From NCBI GenBank assembly GCA_026707745.1, contig JAPOWG010000037.1:62001-126000 (forward strand): a stretch of 64,000 nucleotides of DNA, written 5' to 3'. Position 1 is the stretch's first letter. Each line of letters opens with the position of its first letter. Both the position numbers and the translations under genes were made by a program. The DNA comes from Chloroflexota bacterium (lineage in GTDB: Bacteria; Chloroflexota; Anaerolineae; Aggregatilineales; Phototrophicaceae). Below, piece after piece: positions 17,540-26,483 of this stretch. The notes beneath the pieces were generated by a model. The model saw only the letters and a list, made by a program, of their open reading frames with translations. It did no database searches and had not been told where the DNA came from.

Positions 17540-18640
17540 CTACTCATTAGGGCGATTCTCATTCATCTCAATATCTTCTGCGTCAACCGTCAGTTGCGGG
17601 AAAAAGACCTCGCGCACGCCTTGGAACAGGATCACAAACAATACCAGCATGCCTTGCAGCACACCCGCCAATGACGAATCGAGCTTGAGCGAGGGCGCGA
17701 TCTGCAAGCGCGTGCTGCCGGTCAAAATCGCCGCGAAGGCGAAGGTGATCAGCGGCACCCAGAGCAAGCGAATGCTCAATAGCAGGACCACCAGCAATCC
17801 GAGAAAACCGATGCCCCCTGAAGCTAGCGGTCGCAAATTGTCGAAGGTGAAGAGGACGCGATAGGAACCGGCGATGCCCGCCAGCGCCCCGCAAACTAAA
17901 AAGGCGCTCATCGATGTGCGTTCGGTGGCGACGCCGAGCAAGAGCGCCGAGCGCATGTTTTTGCCCACAGCTTTGAGGTTCAAGCCCCAGCGCGTGCCGT
18001 TGAGCATGATCATGACGATTACAAAGGCGGCGAAAACCAGCAAGATCATGAAGATGTTGACCGGGAAGGTCTTGGAGAATTCCGGCAGCAGCGCCGGCAC
18101 GGGAAAGGGCTCCGTGCCCTGTGCCGAGCCGCCGATGCGCGGCTGCCAGGGACCGGAGATCATATAAATGGAAATCACGTTGACTAAGGCGTTCAGCGCT
18201 ACCCCGCCGAAGATTTCATTGACGCCCAGGCGTATCTTGAGAGCGCCCACGATGAAAGCCCAAAACATGCCGCCCAGCGCCGAGAGCGCGATCAGGGCCA
18301 GGTTGAGCAGGGGGGACATGCCCGCGTCCCATAAGAGCGTTTGCGCGCCCCAACTGGCGAAGAGCGCGCCCATCATCATCTGGCCTTCGACGCCGATATT
18401 CCACAAGCCGGCGCGGAAGGTGACGACGAGTCCGATGCTGACCAGGGTCAGCGGAATCCAGAAGTTGACCACGCCGCCGACCTTGCGCGAGTCTTTGAAG
18501 GCGCCTTTCCAGAGCGCGTCGACGACTTCCAGCGGGTCGCGCCCAACGGCGGTGACGAGGATGGCGGCCACGGCCAGCGAGATGGCGACCGGGATGAGCA
18601 GGAAGGCGATTTGGATGGCGAGGGACTTGGTATCTTTCAT
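17540..18640 (-). CDS. ABC transporter permease, nucleoside/simple-sugar type (first)
   Basis: The product is about 366 residues from ATG 18640, which follows AAGGC. It has many transmembrane segments and the family blocks VTFRAGLWNIGVEGQMMMGA and GVNEIFGGVALNALVN. These match YufP/NupP-like permeases of the BPD_transp_2 family. A longer frame from a TTG exists but lacks a ribosome site. It pairs with the permease downstream. Upstream on the same strand lies a sulfite-oxidase-like gene rather than the ATPase, an unusual order. Confidence 0.88.
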   Translation of the reverse strand: MKDTKSLAIQIAFLLIPVAISLAVAAILVTAVGRDPLEVVDALWKGAFKDSRKVGGVVNFWIPLTLVSIGLVVTFRAGLWNIGVEGQMMMGALFASWGAQTLLWDAGMSPLLNLALIALSALGGMFWAFIVGALKIRLGVNEIFGGVALNALVNVISIYMISGPWQPRIGGSAQGTEPFPVPALLPEFSKTFPVNIFMILLVFAAFVIVMIMLNGTRWGLNLKAVGKNMRSALLLGVATERTSMSAFLVCGALAGIAGSYRVLFTFDNLRPLASGGIGFLGLLVVLLLSIRLLWVPLITFAFAAILTGSTRLQIAPSLKLDSSLAGVLQGMLVLFVILFQGVREVFFPQLTVDAEDIEMNENRPNE

Positions 18641-18713
18641 GTGTATGCCTTGAATAGGCCGCAATTCCTCAGTTGGTTATTCGCGCTACAGGAACATTCA
18701 CACTATCGTACCA

Positions 18714-19802
18714 TCACTTCAACGTAATTCTGACCCGATGCCAGGCGTTGTTGACATAGCCCTTGAAATTCCAAGTGCTGGCGATGGTCTCCGGCTGACT
18801 GTTCGCCGCCGTGTCCCAGGCCCGCACCACCAGTTCATGCGTGCCCGAGGGCAAATCAAACTCGGTGCGCCAAAGCTGCCAGGTCCAGAGTTGCGGCTCG
18901 TTGAGGAACTCGGCGCGCTGCCAGGTCTCGCCGCCGTCAGCCGAGACGCTGACCCAGTGGATTTCGTGCTCGCCGTCGCTCATGGCGTAGCCTTCGACGG
19001 CGATCTTTCCGGCCGCCATCAAGCTGCGATCTTCCGGCTGTACGATCACGGAATTGACCGGCAGCTTGGTCAATTGCATGCCGTCATCATAGTTGACGTT
19101 GTAGATGTTGACGCTGGGCGGGAAGAGCTTGTATCCCACCTGCTGGAAATAATTGTCGGAGGGTTCTTCCAGAACGCTGATGCCGCAAAGCCATTTGACG
19201 CTGCGCGCGCCGATGTAGCCCGGCACGATCACGCGGAGGGGGCTGCCATGCGCCAGCGGCAGGTCTTGACCATTCATCTCGTAAGCGAGCAGGACTTCGC
19301 AAGCCAGCGCTTTGTCAAGCGGGATCGAACTGCCATAGGGCGAGCGTTCGCCGTCGCTCATGATGCCGTCCAAACCCAGGAAACCGATATGCGCCGCCTT
19401 GTCGCTAGCGATGCCGGCTGCCTTGAGAATGTCGCCCAGCCTGACGCCCGCCCAATTCGCCGTGCCAATCGCTTCAATGCCCCAGGCGAGTTGATCGTCG
19501 ATGGGTTTGTAATCAACCAGTTCTTTGCGCCTGTTGCCGGCGCACTGCAAGGTCGCGGTCAGGGTCTGGCGCTCGAACTCGCTCTTGATTTCCTCCAGCG
19601 TCAGCGAAAGCTCGCGGGTGACCAGGCCATTAACACCCAGCCGATAGTTGCTCAGGTCGACGGCGGGAATGCTGGCGTGGTTGCGCACGAAGAAGAGCTC
19701 GGTTGGCGTGACAAATTCCTTCGCCAGTTGACTGAGCGGCGGACCGGCGTTGAGGATGTCATCATAGGTTTTGGTCTCGTCGTGTTTTTCGCTAAGTGGC
19801 AT
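18714..19802 (-). CDS. Sulfite-oxidase-family molybdopterin oxidoreductase
   Basis: The product is about 362 residues from ATG 19802, which has AAAGGGAATC upstream. It has the oxidoreductase molybdopterin-binding domain with the molybdenum-ligand cysteine in TATLQCAGNRR. GTANWAGVRLGDIL, GSPLRVIVPGYIGARSVKWL and a C-terminal Mo-co dimerisation domain (IHWVSVSADGGETW) follow. No heme domain and no Tat signal are seen, so it is probably a soluble cytoplasmic form. It sits between the ABC ATPase and the permeases of a nucleoside-type importer, an unexplained placement. Confidence 0.88.
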   Translation of the reverse strand: MPLSEKHDETKTYDDILNAGPPLSQLAKEFVTPTELFFVRNHASIPAVDLSNYRLGVNGLVTRELSLTLEEIKSEFERQTLTATLQCAGNRRKELVDYKPIDDQLAWGIEAIGTANWAGVRLGDILKAAGIASDKAAHIGFLGLDGIMSDGERSPYGSSIPLDKALACEVLLAYEMNGQDLPLAHGSPLRVIVPGYIGARSVKWLCGISVLEEPSDNYFQQVGYKLFPPSVNIYNVNYDDGMQLTKLPVNSVIVQPEDRSLMAAGKIAVEGYAMSDGEHEIHWVSVSADGGETWQRAEFLNEPQLWTWQLWRTEFDLPSGTHELVVRAWDTAANSQPETIASTWNFKGYVNNAWHRVRITLK

Positions 19803-19855
19803 CGCGTATGATTCCCTTTTGCCGCTAGAAATATGCCGGCTTCCTTGGGCAAAAC

Positions 19856-21361
19856 TCAAGCCTGTTGGAATTCGCCGCCGATCAGATGCCCGAGCTCGTC
19901 GATGCTGGTTTGGCCCACGTCCGGCACCTGATAGACGCGCCCGGCGTAAAAGACAAAGACGCGGTCGCTGTAGGTGACCAACTCTTCCAGGTCGGAAGAA
20001 TTGAAGATAATCGCAGTTCCTTGCTGGCAGCGCTCCAATAGCTGGGTCCAGATCCAGCGCGCGGAATCGACATCAAGGCCGCGCGTGGGCTGTTCCAGGA
20101 TCAGCAGTTGCGGCTCATCGGGAAGCAGTCCCATCAGCACGCGTTGCTGATTGCCGCCGGATAATTGCTCGACATTGTCGGCGGCGCGACCCTTGACGCG
20201 GTACTGGTCTATGCGGGAGGCCGTGCGCTTGCCCATGGATTTCCAGTCGATACGCATGTGCTCGTCCGCGACCAGCGCCGTGTGCTCGGTCAAGGTCAAA
20301 CCGGCGATCAACCCCTCTTCCAGCCTGCCCGCCGCCCCAAAGACGCAGCCGCGGTGGAACAACTGACGATAGCTTGCGCCGACGATGTTATCGCCGTTCA
20401 GTCGCAGGTTGCCGCCGGTGATCCGTCCCAGGCGGGCGCAGGCGCGCATGAACAGTTCCTGGCCGCTGCCGTCAAGGCCGGCCAGGCCGATAACCTCGCC
20501 CGCGCGCAGGCTCATGCTAATCGGCTGCATATCCAGGCGAAGGTCGTATACAAGCAGTTGCTCTACTTCGAGAATGGGCATTCCCAGTCTATAGCGCTCG
20601 CGGCTCTGGGCTTCCAATTCCTCTCCGAACATCATCGTCACCAAATGCTGTTTGGTCTCGGCGATGACGGCGCTCGTCAAATTGTGATCGGCGATCGGCA
20701 TTTCCATGTCGCCGACCAGGACGCCGGCGCGCAAGACCATGACCTCATCGCAGAGTTCAATGACGTCTTCCAGCTTGTGTGATACCAGCAAGATGATCAT
20801 GCCTTCGTCGCGCGCAAGTTTTCTCAGCGCGTCAAAGAGAATGATCTTTTGCTCGGCCGAGATTCCAGTGGTTGGTTCGTCCAGGATCAGCGTTTGCACG
20901 CCCAGGGCCAGTAGCCGGACAATCTCCAATTGCTGCCTTTGGGCGATGAGCAGATTGTCGATCAATTGATGGGGATCGAGTTCAAAGCCGAAGCGAGCGG
21001 AAAGGTCATCCAGGGTTGCTTCGGCTTGGGCGCGCCCCAACGTGATGCCTTCCGCGCCGCCATAGATGTAGTTTTCCAAGACCGTGAACGCGCCTACATC
21101 CAGTGGATCCTGCTGCAGCATGCCGATGCCGTTGGCGATTGCGGCCGTGGGACCTGTGTAATCGATGACCCCGCCGTCAATCAGGATTTCGCCTTGGTCC
21201 GCTGGTTGAAAACCGGAAAGGATTTTCATCAGCGTTGATTTGCCGGCCCCGTTTTCACCCAGGATGCCGACAATCCTGCCTTCATGGAAGGTAACACTAA
21301 TGTCCTGGTTGGCGTGAACCGGACCAAAGCGCTTGTGGATGTTTCGCAATTCGATTTGCAT
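19856..21361 (-). CDS. Double-domain ABC ATPase of a nucleoside/simple-sugar importer
   Basis: The 501-residue protein has two fused nucleotide-binding domains, as in YufO/RbsA/MglA. The first has Walker A GENGAGKS (about 35-42) and Walker B LILDEPTTG. The second has a degenerate P-loop region (GLDGSGQELFMRA), an intact signature LSGGNQQRVLMGLL and LLILEQPTRGLDV. One degenerate site is normal in this family. The start ATG at 21361 is clear. Downstream on the same strand come the sulfite-oxidase-like gene and the two permeases, which it presumably energises. Confidence 0.9.
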   Translation of the reverse strand: MQIELRNIHKRFGPVHANQDISVTFHEGRIVGILGENGAGKSTLMKILSGFQPADQGEILIDGGVIDYTGPTAAIANGIGMLQQDPLDVGAFTVLENYIYGGAEGITLGRAQAEATLDDLSARFGFELDPHQLIDNLLIAQRQQLEIVRLLALGVQTLILDEPTTGISAEQKIILFDALRKLARDEGMIILLVSHKLEDVIELCDEVMVLRAGVLVGDMEMPIADHNLTSAVIAETKQHLVTMMFGEELEAQSRERYRLGMPILEVEQLLVYDLRLDMQPISMSLRAGEVIGLAGLDGSGQELFMRACARLGRITGGNLRLNGDNIVGASYRQLFHRGCVFGAAGRLEEGLIAGLTLTEHTALVADEHMRIDWKSMGKRTASRIDQYRVKGRAADNVEQLSGGNQQRVLMGLLPDEPQLLILEQPTRGLDVDSARWIWTQLLERCQQGTAIIFNSSDLEELVTYSDRVFVFYAGRVYQVPDVGQTSIDELGHLIGGEFQQA

Positions 21362-21454
21362 GGCGGATGCGATTAATGCGTCAGGTGTGGCGAACAGTAA
21401 CTTATTGTAGCGCAGTCCACCATTTTCACCAATCAGGCCTGACGCCGATGTTTG

Positions 21455-21868
21455 TCAGCGCGGGATGACCTGCAAGGTGATCATGTGCTCGTCGCTTCGT
21501 GTGCCATCGTCGCGGTAGGCAATCGCCTTAACGGTGTGCCAGCCCAAGCCTTGGGCGAACCAATTCATGGTGACGCGGTATTCCCGCTTGACGTCATCTG
21601 TCGTTTCGCTGCTCTTGACAAAAAGCTCGTCCACGTAGAGTTCTATGCGGCGGATACCCAGCGACTGATCAACAGCCAAAATGTCTATATCAAACTCCGT
21701 GCCTTCAATGACCTTTTGTTGGTTTGGCGGCGCGAGGATTTCTACGCGCGGCAGATCGGGTGTGGGAAAAGGAGTTGGAGTCGGTCGGTCGAGGTTGCAT
21801 GCCGGCAGGCAACCGAGGCAGAGCAGGAGCATAAGTCGGCTACATATCAGCGATTGAATTATTCGCAT
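21455..21868 (-). CDS. Lipoprotein with Ig-like domain
   Basis: The product is about 137 residues from ATG 21868; a longer frame reaches 21925. A lipoprotein signal ends in the lipobox LPAC. A Pro/Thr linker (PTPTPFPTPDLP) follows, then a single Ig-like domain beginning RVEILAPPNQQKVIEGTEFD and containing IRRIELYVDELFV. This resembles the Big_9 type common in Chloroflexota surface proteins. It probably faces outward on the cell envelope. Function unknown. Confidence 0.75.
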   Translation of the reverse strand: MRIIQSLICSRLMLLLCLGCLPACNLDRPTPTPFPTPDLPRVEILAPPNQQKVIEGTEFDIDILAVDQSLGIRRIELYVDELFVKSSETTDDVKREYRVTMNWFAQGLGWHTVKAIAYRDDGTRSDEHMITLQVIPR

Positions 21869-22157
21869 GTTTAGTAATAGACCATTGGCGAGGTATATGC
21901 CTGTCGAATTAATAGCGACGCGCATATGAAATCATGCATGGCAGGTATCGCGCGCGCCGTCGAAAACTTGCTGTTGCGCTCCGGTTCAATTATGGAGACT
22001 GCAAGGTTTCTTGGCAAGCGCATATGCCGTGACTAAGGGCTGTACCGCGGTCAGTGGCGCCGATACGATCACGCTCATTGTTTTAACTATGACGAGGAAC
22101 ATGCGCCAGTTGTCAAAGATGCCAAGCTCCGCGGCTTGACGGAAGCCGAAGCGCGGC

Positions 22158-23060
22158 TTAGGTATCCGGCGCGGATTTCGCTTTCGCCGCGTCTTCCTTT
22201 TGCGGCAGCATCGCCAACAACTCATTGACGAAAGCCCCTACGCTGGGTCGAAACTCGTCGACAGAGGGGCTGTCCGATTGCGGGTTGATGCGCCAACGCA
22301 AAGCCTGATTGATAAGCCGCGCCCATTTGGGAAAGGCCCGCGCCGCCCATGCGGCCGCTTTGACCTTTGATGTCGGCTGCCCGTGCAACACGGTGTACAG
22401 ACCCCGGGCGGTGGTCAAAACGATGTAGGACAAGTTGGATTTGTTATTTGCGGACTCGACGCTATCTCTGTATGCCTCGATATGGGATTGCACCGCTTCG
22501 ATGTAATGCGCTGGCTCAATTGGATCTATCAGGCTGGCGATGTCGGGACCTCTCAATGCGATACCCGTTTCTCTCAACATATACCAACTGATTAACCAGT
22601 CATATCCGGCATGAAGCTGGTGGAAGGGCTCGCCCGGGCTGATGATGGCGATAAGGCTCTGTCGCTCGCGAAACGTCCGCAGCGCGTCAAGCGAAACGTA
22701 TGCCAGTTCGAGTCTGTCGTCCCAGGCGGGATAGCTGCCAATGACTTGCTGGTGCAATTCTTGAAGCGAAGCAAAAGCAGCGTCACCGAGACCTAGATTT
22801 GTGACCACGACCAAATCGAGATCGCTAATTCCCGCGTCAAAATCCTCGGTGACCAGTGAGCCGTAGAGATAGATGCCAACCAAGTTATTTTGCAGGACGC
22901 CGCTGACGCCAGTGACGAGGCTGTTCAGTACCTCGGCTACTTGTGAACTTTCCGCAATTTGGGCGGAGCCGGGTATCGACATTTCCCGATAGATCGCCTT
23001 TACATTGGCCGGTCGCGTGTCCCGGGTGCTTGCATTTGGCGGACGCATTAGGTTGACCAT
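22158..23060 (-). CDS. Nucleotidyltransferase, aminoglycoside-adenylyltransferase-like
   Basis: The product is about 300 residues from ATG 23060; ATG 22982 is also possible. The DNA polymerase beta-like fold is shown by GIYLYGSLVTEDFDAGISDLDLVVV, which carries the GS-x(n)-DxD metal-binding pattern. A helical C-terminal half follows, as in AadA-like proteins. That family adenylates aminoglycosides, but the resistance role cannot be deduced from sequence. It is transcribed divergently from the enolase-superfamily gene at 23130. Confidence 0.75.
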   Translation of the reverse strand: MVNLMRPPNASTRDTRPANVKAIYREMSIPGSAQIAESSQVAEVLNSLVTGVSGVLQNNLVGIYLYGSLVTEDFDAGISDLDLVVVTNLGLGDAAFASLQELHQQVIGSYPAWDDRLELAYVSLDALRTFRERQSLIAIISPGEPFHQLHAGYDWLISWYMLRETGIALRGPDIASLIDPIEPAHYIEAVQSHIEAYRDSVESANNKSNLSYIVLTTARGLYTVLHGQPTSKVKAAAWAARAFPKWARLINQALRWRINPQSDSPSVDEFRPSVGAFVNELLAMLPQKEDAAKAKSAPDT

Positions 23061-23129
23061 TGGTGCGCCAGGAGGCGCAGTTTCGGCTACACTATAGCCT
23101 ATTGAAAAGCAAAACGAAAGCACATCAGG

Positions 23130-24263
23130 ATGAAAATCGCACAAGTAGAAAGCCATGTCGTCGAACAATCCCTGGAGACGCCGTTTTTCTTCTCACAGTT
23201 TGGTTTCGACAGGCGTCAAATTTGCCTTGTCAAAGTGACCGCCGAGGATGGCAGTTATGGATGGGGCGAGGGGTATGGACCGGCTGGCGTCATTCAAGCG
23301 GGAGTGGAGTTCTTGGCGCCGCTCGTCATTGGCGAAGATCCATTGGGGGTCGAGGCGATATGGAACAAGATGCATTTGCGCTCGCTGGATTACGCGCGGC
23401 GGGGTGTGCTGGTGGCGTCGATGAGCGCCATCGACATCGCCATTTGGGATTTGCGCGGCAAGCTGCTTGGGCAGCCGGTTTCCGTTCTGTTGGGAGGCAG
23501 GCGTCGGGAAAAGGTTAAGGTCTATGCCACTGGTATGTATTTCGTCGAGAGCGATGACCTGGTCGGAAAGTTGGTGGATGAGGCGAAGAGCTATGTTGCG
23601 GGGGGATTCAAAGCGCTCAAGATGAAAGTCGGCCTGGGCGTCGAGACGGACCTGCGACATGTGCGCGCGGTACGCAAGGCCATTGGCGGGGAGGTCGAAC
23701 TGATGGTGGACGCCAATCATGCCTATTCGCGGAGCGAGGCCCGGTCTTTTGCCGGGCAGATCGAAGAACTGGATATCAGCTTTTTCGAGGAGCCGGTTTC
23801 GCCAGAGGATTACGAGGGATATCGCGAGCTGCGAGGGCGTACGACGATTCCCATCGCGGGCGGCGAATGCGAGTATCTGCTGGCGGGGTTTCGTCATCTG
23901 TTGAGCAATCAATGTGTTGATATCGCGCAGCCTGATATCTGCGGGGCGGGCGGGCTGACCGAGACCAAGCGCATAGCAACCTTGGCCCGGGCTTTTCAAA
24001 CCAACGTCTTGCCACATAGTTGGGGCACGGGCATCGCCTTTGCGGCCGGCTTGCACTTGGTCAGCACTCTGGATCCGGTGCCGGGTCGCTTGCGCATGCC
24101 GGATATGATGTTGGAGATGGATCGCTCGGAAAACGCGCTGCGCGACAATCTCACGGGTCCTCAATTCCAGGTGGAAGGCGGCTATGTTGCCGTGCCGAGC
24201 TCGCCGGGACTGGGCGTTGACGTGGATCCAGATCAATTGGCGCGCTTCACCGCTGGCGGTTAG
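23130..24263 (+). CDS. Enolase-superfamily sugar dehydratase/cycloisomerase (mandelate racemase type)
   Basis: The 377-residue enzyme has the catalytic KxK motif K164-M-K166 in GGFKALKMKVG. The metal ligands are D194 (MVDANHAYS), E220 (SFFEEPV) and E246 (IAGGECE). It also has H296 in LPHSWGTGI. These assign it to the mandelate-racemase subgroup, which acts on acid sugars or lactones by abstracting an alpha proton. The HSWGTG motif is shared with galactarolactone cycloisomerase-like and related enzymes, but the substrate is open. The next gene, a PLP dehydratase, starts 3 bp later, so the two are cotranscribed. Confidence 0.9.
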   Translation: MKIAQVESHVVEQSLETPFFFSQFGFDRRQICLVKVTAEDGSYGWGEGYGPAGVIQAGVEFLAPLVIGEDPLGVEAIWNKMHLRSLDYARRGVLVASMSAIDIAIWDLRGKLLGQPVSVLLGGRRREKVKVYATGMYFVESDDLVGKLVDEAKSYVAGGFKALKMKVGLGVETDLRHVRAVRKAIGGEVELMVDANHAYSRSEARSFAGQIEELDISFFEEPVSPEDYEGYRELRGRTTIPIAGGECEYLLAGFRHLLSNQCVDIAQPDICGAGGLTETKRIATLARAFQTNVLPHSWGTGIAFAAGLHLVSTLDPVPGRLRMPDMMLEMDRSENALRDNLTGPQFQVEGGYVAVPSSPGLGVDVDPDQLARFTAGG

Positions 24264-24266
24264 CGC

Positions 24267-25211
24267 ATGAATCCAATTACGCTGCGAGAGATTGAAGCTG
24301 CGGCTGAGCGCATAAGGGATTCCGCCCTGCGCAGTCCGCTGCTGCGCTTGCGCGTCGAGGATACGCCGGCGGAGATCTATTGCAAGCTGGAGAATCTGCA
24401 GCCGATCGGTTCATTTAAGTTGCGCGGCGCGGGCAACGCGATGGCATTGGCGTCTCCCGAGCAGTTGGCGCGGGGCGTCGTCACGGCGAGCGCGGGCAAC
24501 ATGGCACAGGGTGTGGCCTGGCATGCGCGGCGGCTGGGCATCCCTTGTCATGTGGTGGTGCCGGATCACGCGCCGGAAACCAAGCTTGACGCCATCCGGC
24601 GCTTGGGCGGCGAGATCGTCAAGACGCCCTTCGACGAATGGTGGGGCATCATCCTCAGCGGACGCTATGAGGCGCTGCCCGGGTTGTTCATTCATCCGGT
24701 GAGCGATCACGATGTCATCGCTGGCAATGGCACAATTGGCCTGGAGATCCTTGCGGATTTGCCCGAAGTTGATGCGGTGATCATCCCCTATGGGGGCGGC
24801 GGGCTGAGCAGCGGGATCGCCTCCGCGCTGCGCGCGCTCAAGCCGGACACGCGCATCTACGCTGTCGAAGTCGAGACGGCGGCGCCGCTGGCGGCATCGC
24901 TGGCGGCCGGACGACCAGTCGCGGTCGACTATCAGGCCAGCTTCGTCGATGGCATCGGCGGGGCGAGTGTGCTGCCCGAGATGTGGTCGCTGGTCAGTGG
25001 CTTGCTGGATGGCGCGCTGGTCGTGTCGCTGGACGAGGTGCGCGCGGCGATCCGACTGCTGGCAGAGCGTCAGCGGGTGATCGCCGAGGGGGCGGGCGCG
25101 GCGTCTGTGGCGGCTGCACTGGCGGGTCGGGCGGGAGGCGGCAAGGTCGTCTGCGTGGTATCGGGCGGGAATATCGATCGCAGGGTCTTGGCGGGGATAT
25201 TGAGTGTGTAA
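24267..25211 (+). CDS. PLP-dependent threonine/serine dehydratase-family enzyme
   Basis: The 314-residue protein has the fold-type II PLP lysine K51 in PIGSFKLRGAGNAM. It also has the phosphate-binding loop YGGGGLSSGI near residue 180 and the C-terminal VVSGGNID. Length matches catabolic threonine dehydratases, serine racemases and hydroxyaspartate dehydratases; no regulatory ACT domain is present. It starts 3 bp after the enolase-superfamily gene and may act in the same acid-sugar or amino-acid pathway. A hairpin repeat follows. Confidence 0.88.
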   Translation: MNPITLREIEAAAERIRDSALRSPLLRLRVEDTPAEIYCKLENLQPIGSFKLRGAGNAMALASPEQLARGVVTASAGNMAQGVAWHARRLGIPCHVVVPDHAPETKLDAIRRLGGEIVKTPFDEWWGIILSGRYEALPGLFIHPVSDHDVIAGNGTIGLEILADLPEVDAVIIPYGGGGLSSGIASALRALKPDTRIYAVEVETAAPLAASLAAGRPVAVDYQASFVDGIGGASVLPEMWSLVSGLLDGALVVSLDEVRAAIRLLAERQRVIAEGAGAASVAAALAGRAGGGKVVCVVSGGNIDRRVLAGILSV

Positions 25212-25255
25212 ACCCCCATCCCCCGGCCCCTTCCCCCATAAAGAGGGAAGGGGTG
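25211..25255. repeat. C-rich hairpin repeat after the dehydratase gene
   Basis: The stem CCCCTTCCC / GGGAAGGGG (25227-25253) flanks CCATAAAGA. It is related to the hairpins at 9039-9070 and 26374-26406. It may serve as a bidirectional terminator between the convergent genes ending at 25211 and 25342. Confidence 0.6.
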
Positions 25256-25341
25256 ACTCGTGAACGGGATTGGCGGTCACTGATTTGTCTCGGCAAGATG
25301 AATCGACGCCTATATATTAGTTGCGGGTTTCATGGCGTGGT

Positions 25342-25995
25342 TTAGTCGCTGGGCGGGACGGAGGCGAGGACGGGCAAGCCGACGGCGATTTCGACGTCTT
25401 CGCGGCGGCGCACGATGGCGCTTTCCAGGTATTCGAGCACGAAGACGATGATGCCGCCGACGAAGACGCCGGCGATGAGACCGACCAGGGTGTTAATCAA
25501 GACGTTGGGGCGGGCGCGGAAGGGCACGGGGTTGTCTTGCAGGGTCGCGACGATGCGGTCTTCGCGGCGCGCCTGTTGATTGAGCCGGTCGCGGTATTCC
25601 ACCAGCAGGACACCCCATTCGGCGGCGATGCGGCTGGCCTGGCCGGGGTCGGTGTGGTCGGCGTCGATCTGGATGAGCAAGCTGTTGATATCGGGGGCGA
25701 TGCGCACGTTGGACCGCAGTTGCTGCGGGATCATGTCCATTTGCAGGCGGTCGATGACCTCGGCGGCGCGCTGCGAGCTATCGAGATAGGCGACATGGTT
25801 GTTGAGGGTCTGCTTGGCGGCCTGGGTCAAGCCGAAGTCGCTGCGGCTGGGTACGATCAGCACCTTTTGGGTGGCGCGGTAGACCGGCGTCATGCCCCGG
25901 CTGAAGAGAAAGGCGGCGCCGGCGGCGATGATGCCGAGCAGCAGCATGATCCAGCCGCGGCGGATGAGGATGCTTCCGTAGTCGATCAGGTTCAT
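25342..25995 (-). CDS. Wzz/chain-length-determinant-like membrane protein
   Basis: The 217-residue protein has an N-terminal transmembrane segment (GWIMLLLGIIAAGAAFLF) and a C-terminal one (LINTLVGLIAGVFVGGIIVFVL). An extracytoplasmic helical domain lies between them. This Wzz topology is found in polysaccharide co-polymerases that set chain length. The C-terminal tail ends VEIAVGLPVLASVPPS, which resembles the end of Wzz domains that precede a tyrosine-kinase domain; no kinase is fused here. No other exopolysaccharide genes are adjacent. Confidence 0.8.
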   Translation of the reverse strand: MNLIDYGSILIRRGWIMLLLGIIAAGAAFLFSRGMTPVYRATQKVLIVPSRSDFGLTQAAKQTLNNHVAYLDSSQRAAEVIDRLQMDMIPQQLRSNVRIAPDINSLLIQIDADHTDPGQASRIAAEWGVLLVEYRDRLNQQARREDRIVATLQDNPVPFRARPNVLINTLVGLIAGVFVGGIIVFVLEYLESAIVRRREDVEIAVGLPVLASVPPSD

Positions 25996-26046
25996 GCGGG
26001 TAGTTTACCATAGAGACGGATAAGCTGAGACGGCAGGATTGTCCGT

Positions 26047-26090
26047 CTTTGTCCGTTTTCCGGACAAAGAAAACATTTTTTCGGACAAAG
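26047..26090. repeat. Inverted repeat CTTTGTCCG / CGGACAAAG
   Basis: A perfect 9-bp inverted repeat (26047-26055 and 26061-26069) has a TTTTC loop. A second CGGACAAAG lies at 26082-26090, and an extra TTGTCCG lies just before. The cluster could be an operator upstream of the Wzz gene or a simple structural repeat. Confidence 0.5.
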
Positions 26091-26288
26091 CGGCGATTTT
26101 CGCCCTCAGAAATTCCCCTTGCGAGCCCCTTTGTATACCCGATGCGGCCCCGCTAATCCCCAGAAAACCGCTGTCTTTTGCCCCGCTGTCATGGGCGAAT
26201 CCCTTGCTATCACTGGGTTTGCGAGTTGCGCTGTCGGATTTTTCGCGATGGCGCTTTTTTTTGGGTCGTCTGGCGGGACTGGTTATTA

Positions 26289-26483
26289 GGTTGTTAAGGC
26301 GCGATGAGTTTAGTTTAGCATGGGTCGGATGTGAGCGCTAGACCAAATGTTCGAGATGTTGGCCCTCACCCCAAACCCCTCTCCCATAAAGGGAGAGGGG
26401 CTTTTTAGCAGGCGTGATGCGGTTGTTAAGGCGCGATGGGATCAGGGTAGCATGGGTTGGGTGGGAATGGTAGACCAAATGTT
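26289..26483. repeat. Imperfect direct repeat flanking a hairpin repeat
   Basis: Two copies of about 64 bp start GGTTGTTAAGGCGCGATG and end TAGACCAAATGTTC (26289-26352 and 26421-26483). The hairpin-repeat copy at about 26363-26406 lies between them. The arrangement suggests a duplication associated with repeat insertion. Confidence 0.6.
26374..26406 (+). terminator. CCCCTCTCCC hairpin with T tail
   Basis: The stem CCCCTCTCCC / GGGAGAGGGG has loop ATAAA and is followed by CTTTTT. The left flank CCCTCACCCCAAA is the same as at 9029-9041, so this is a second copy of that dispersed element. It could act as an intrinsic terminator. Confidence 0.6.
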
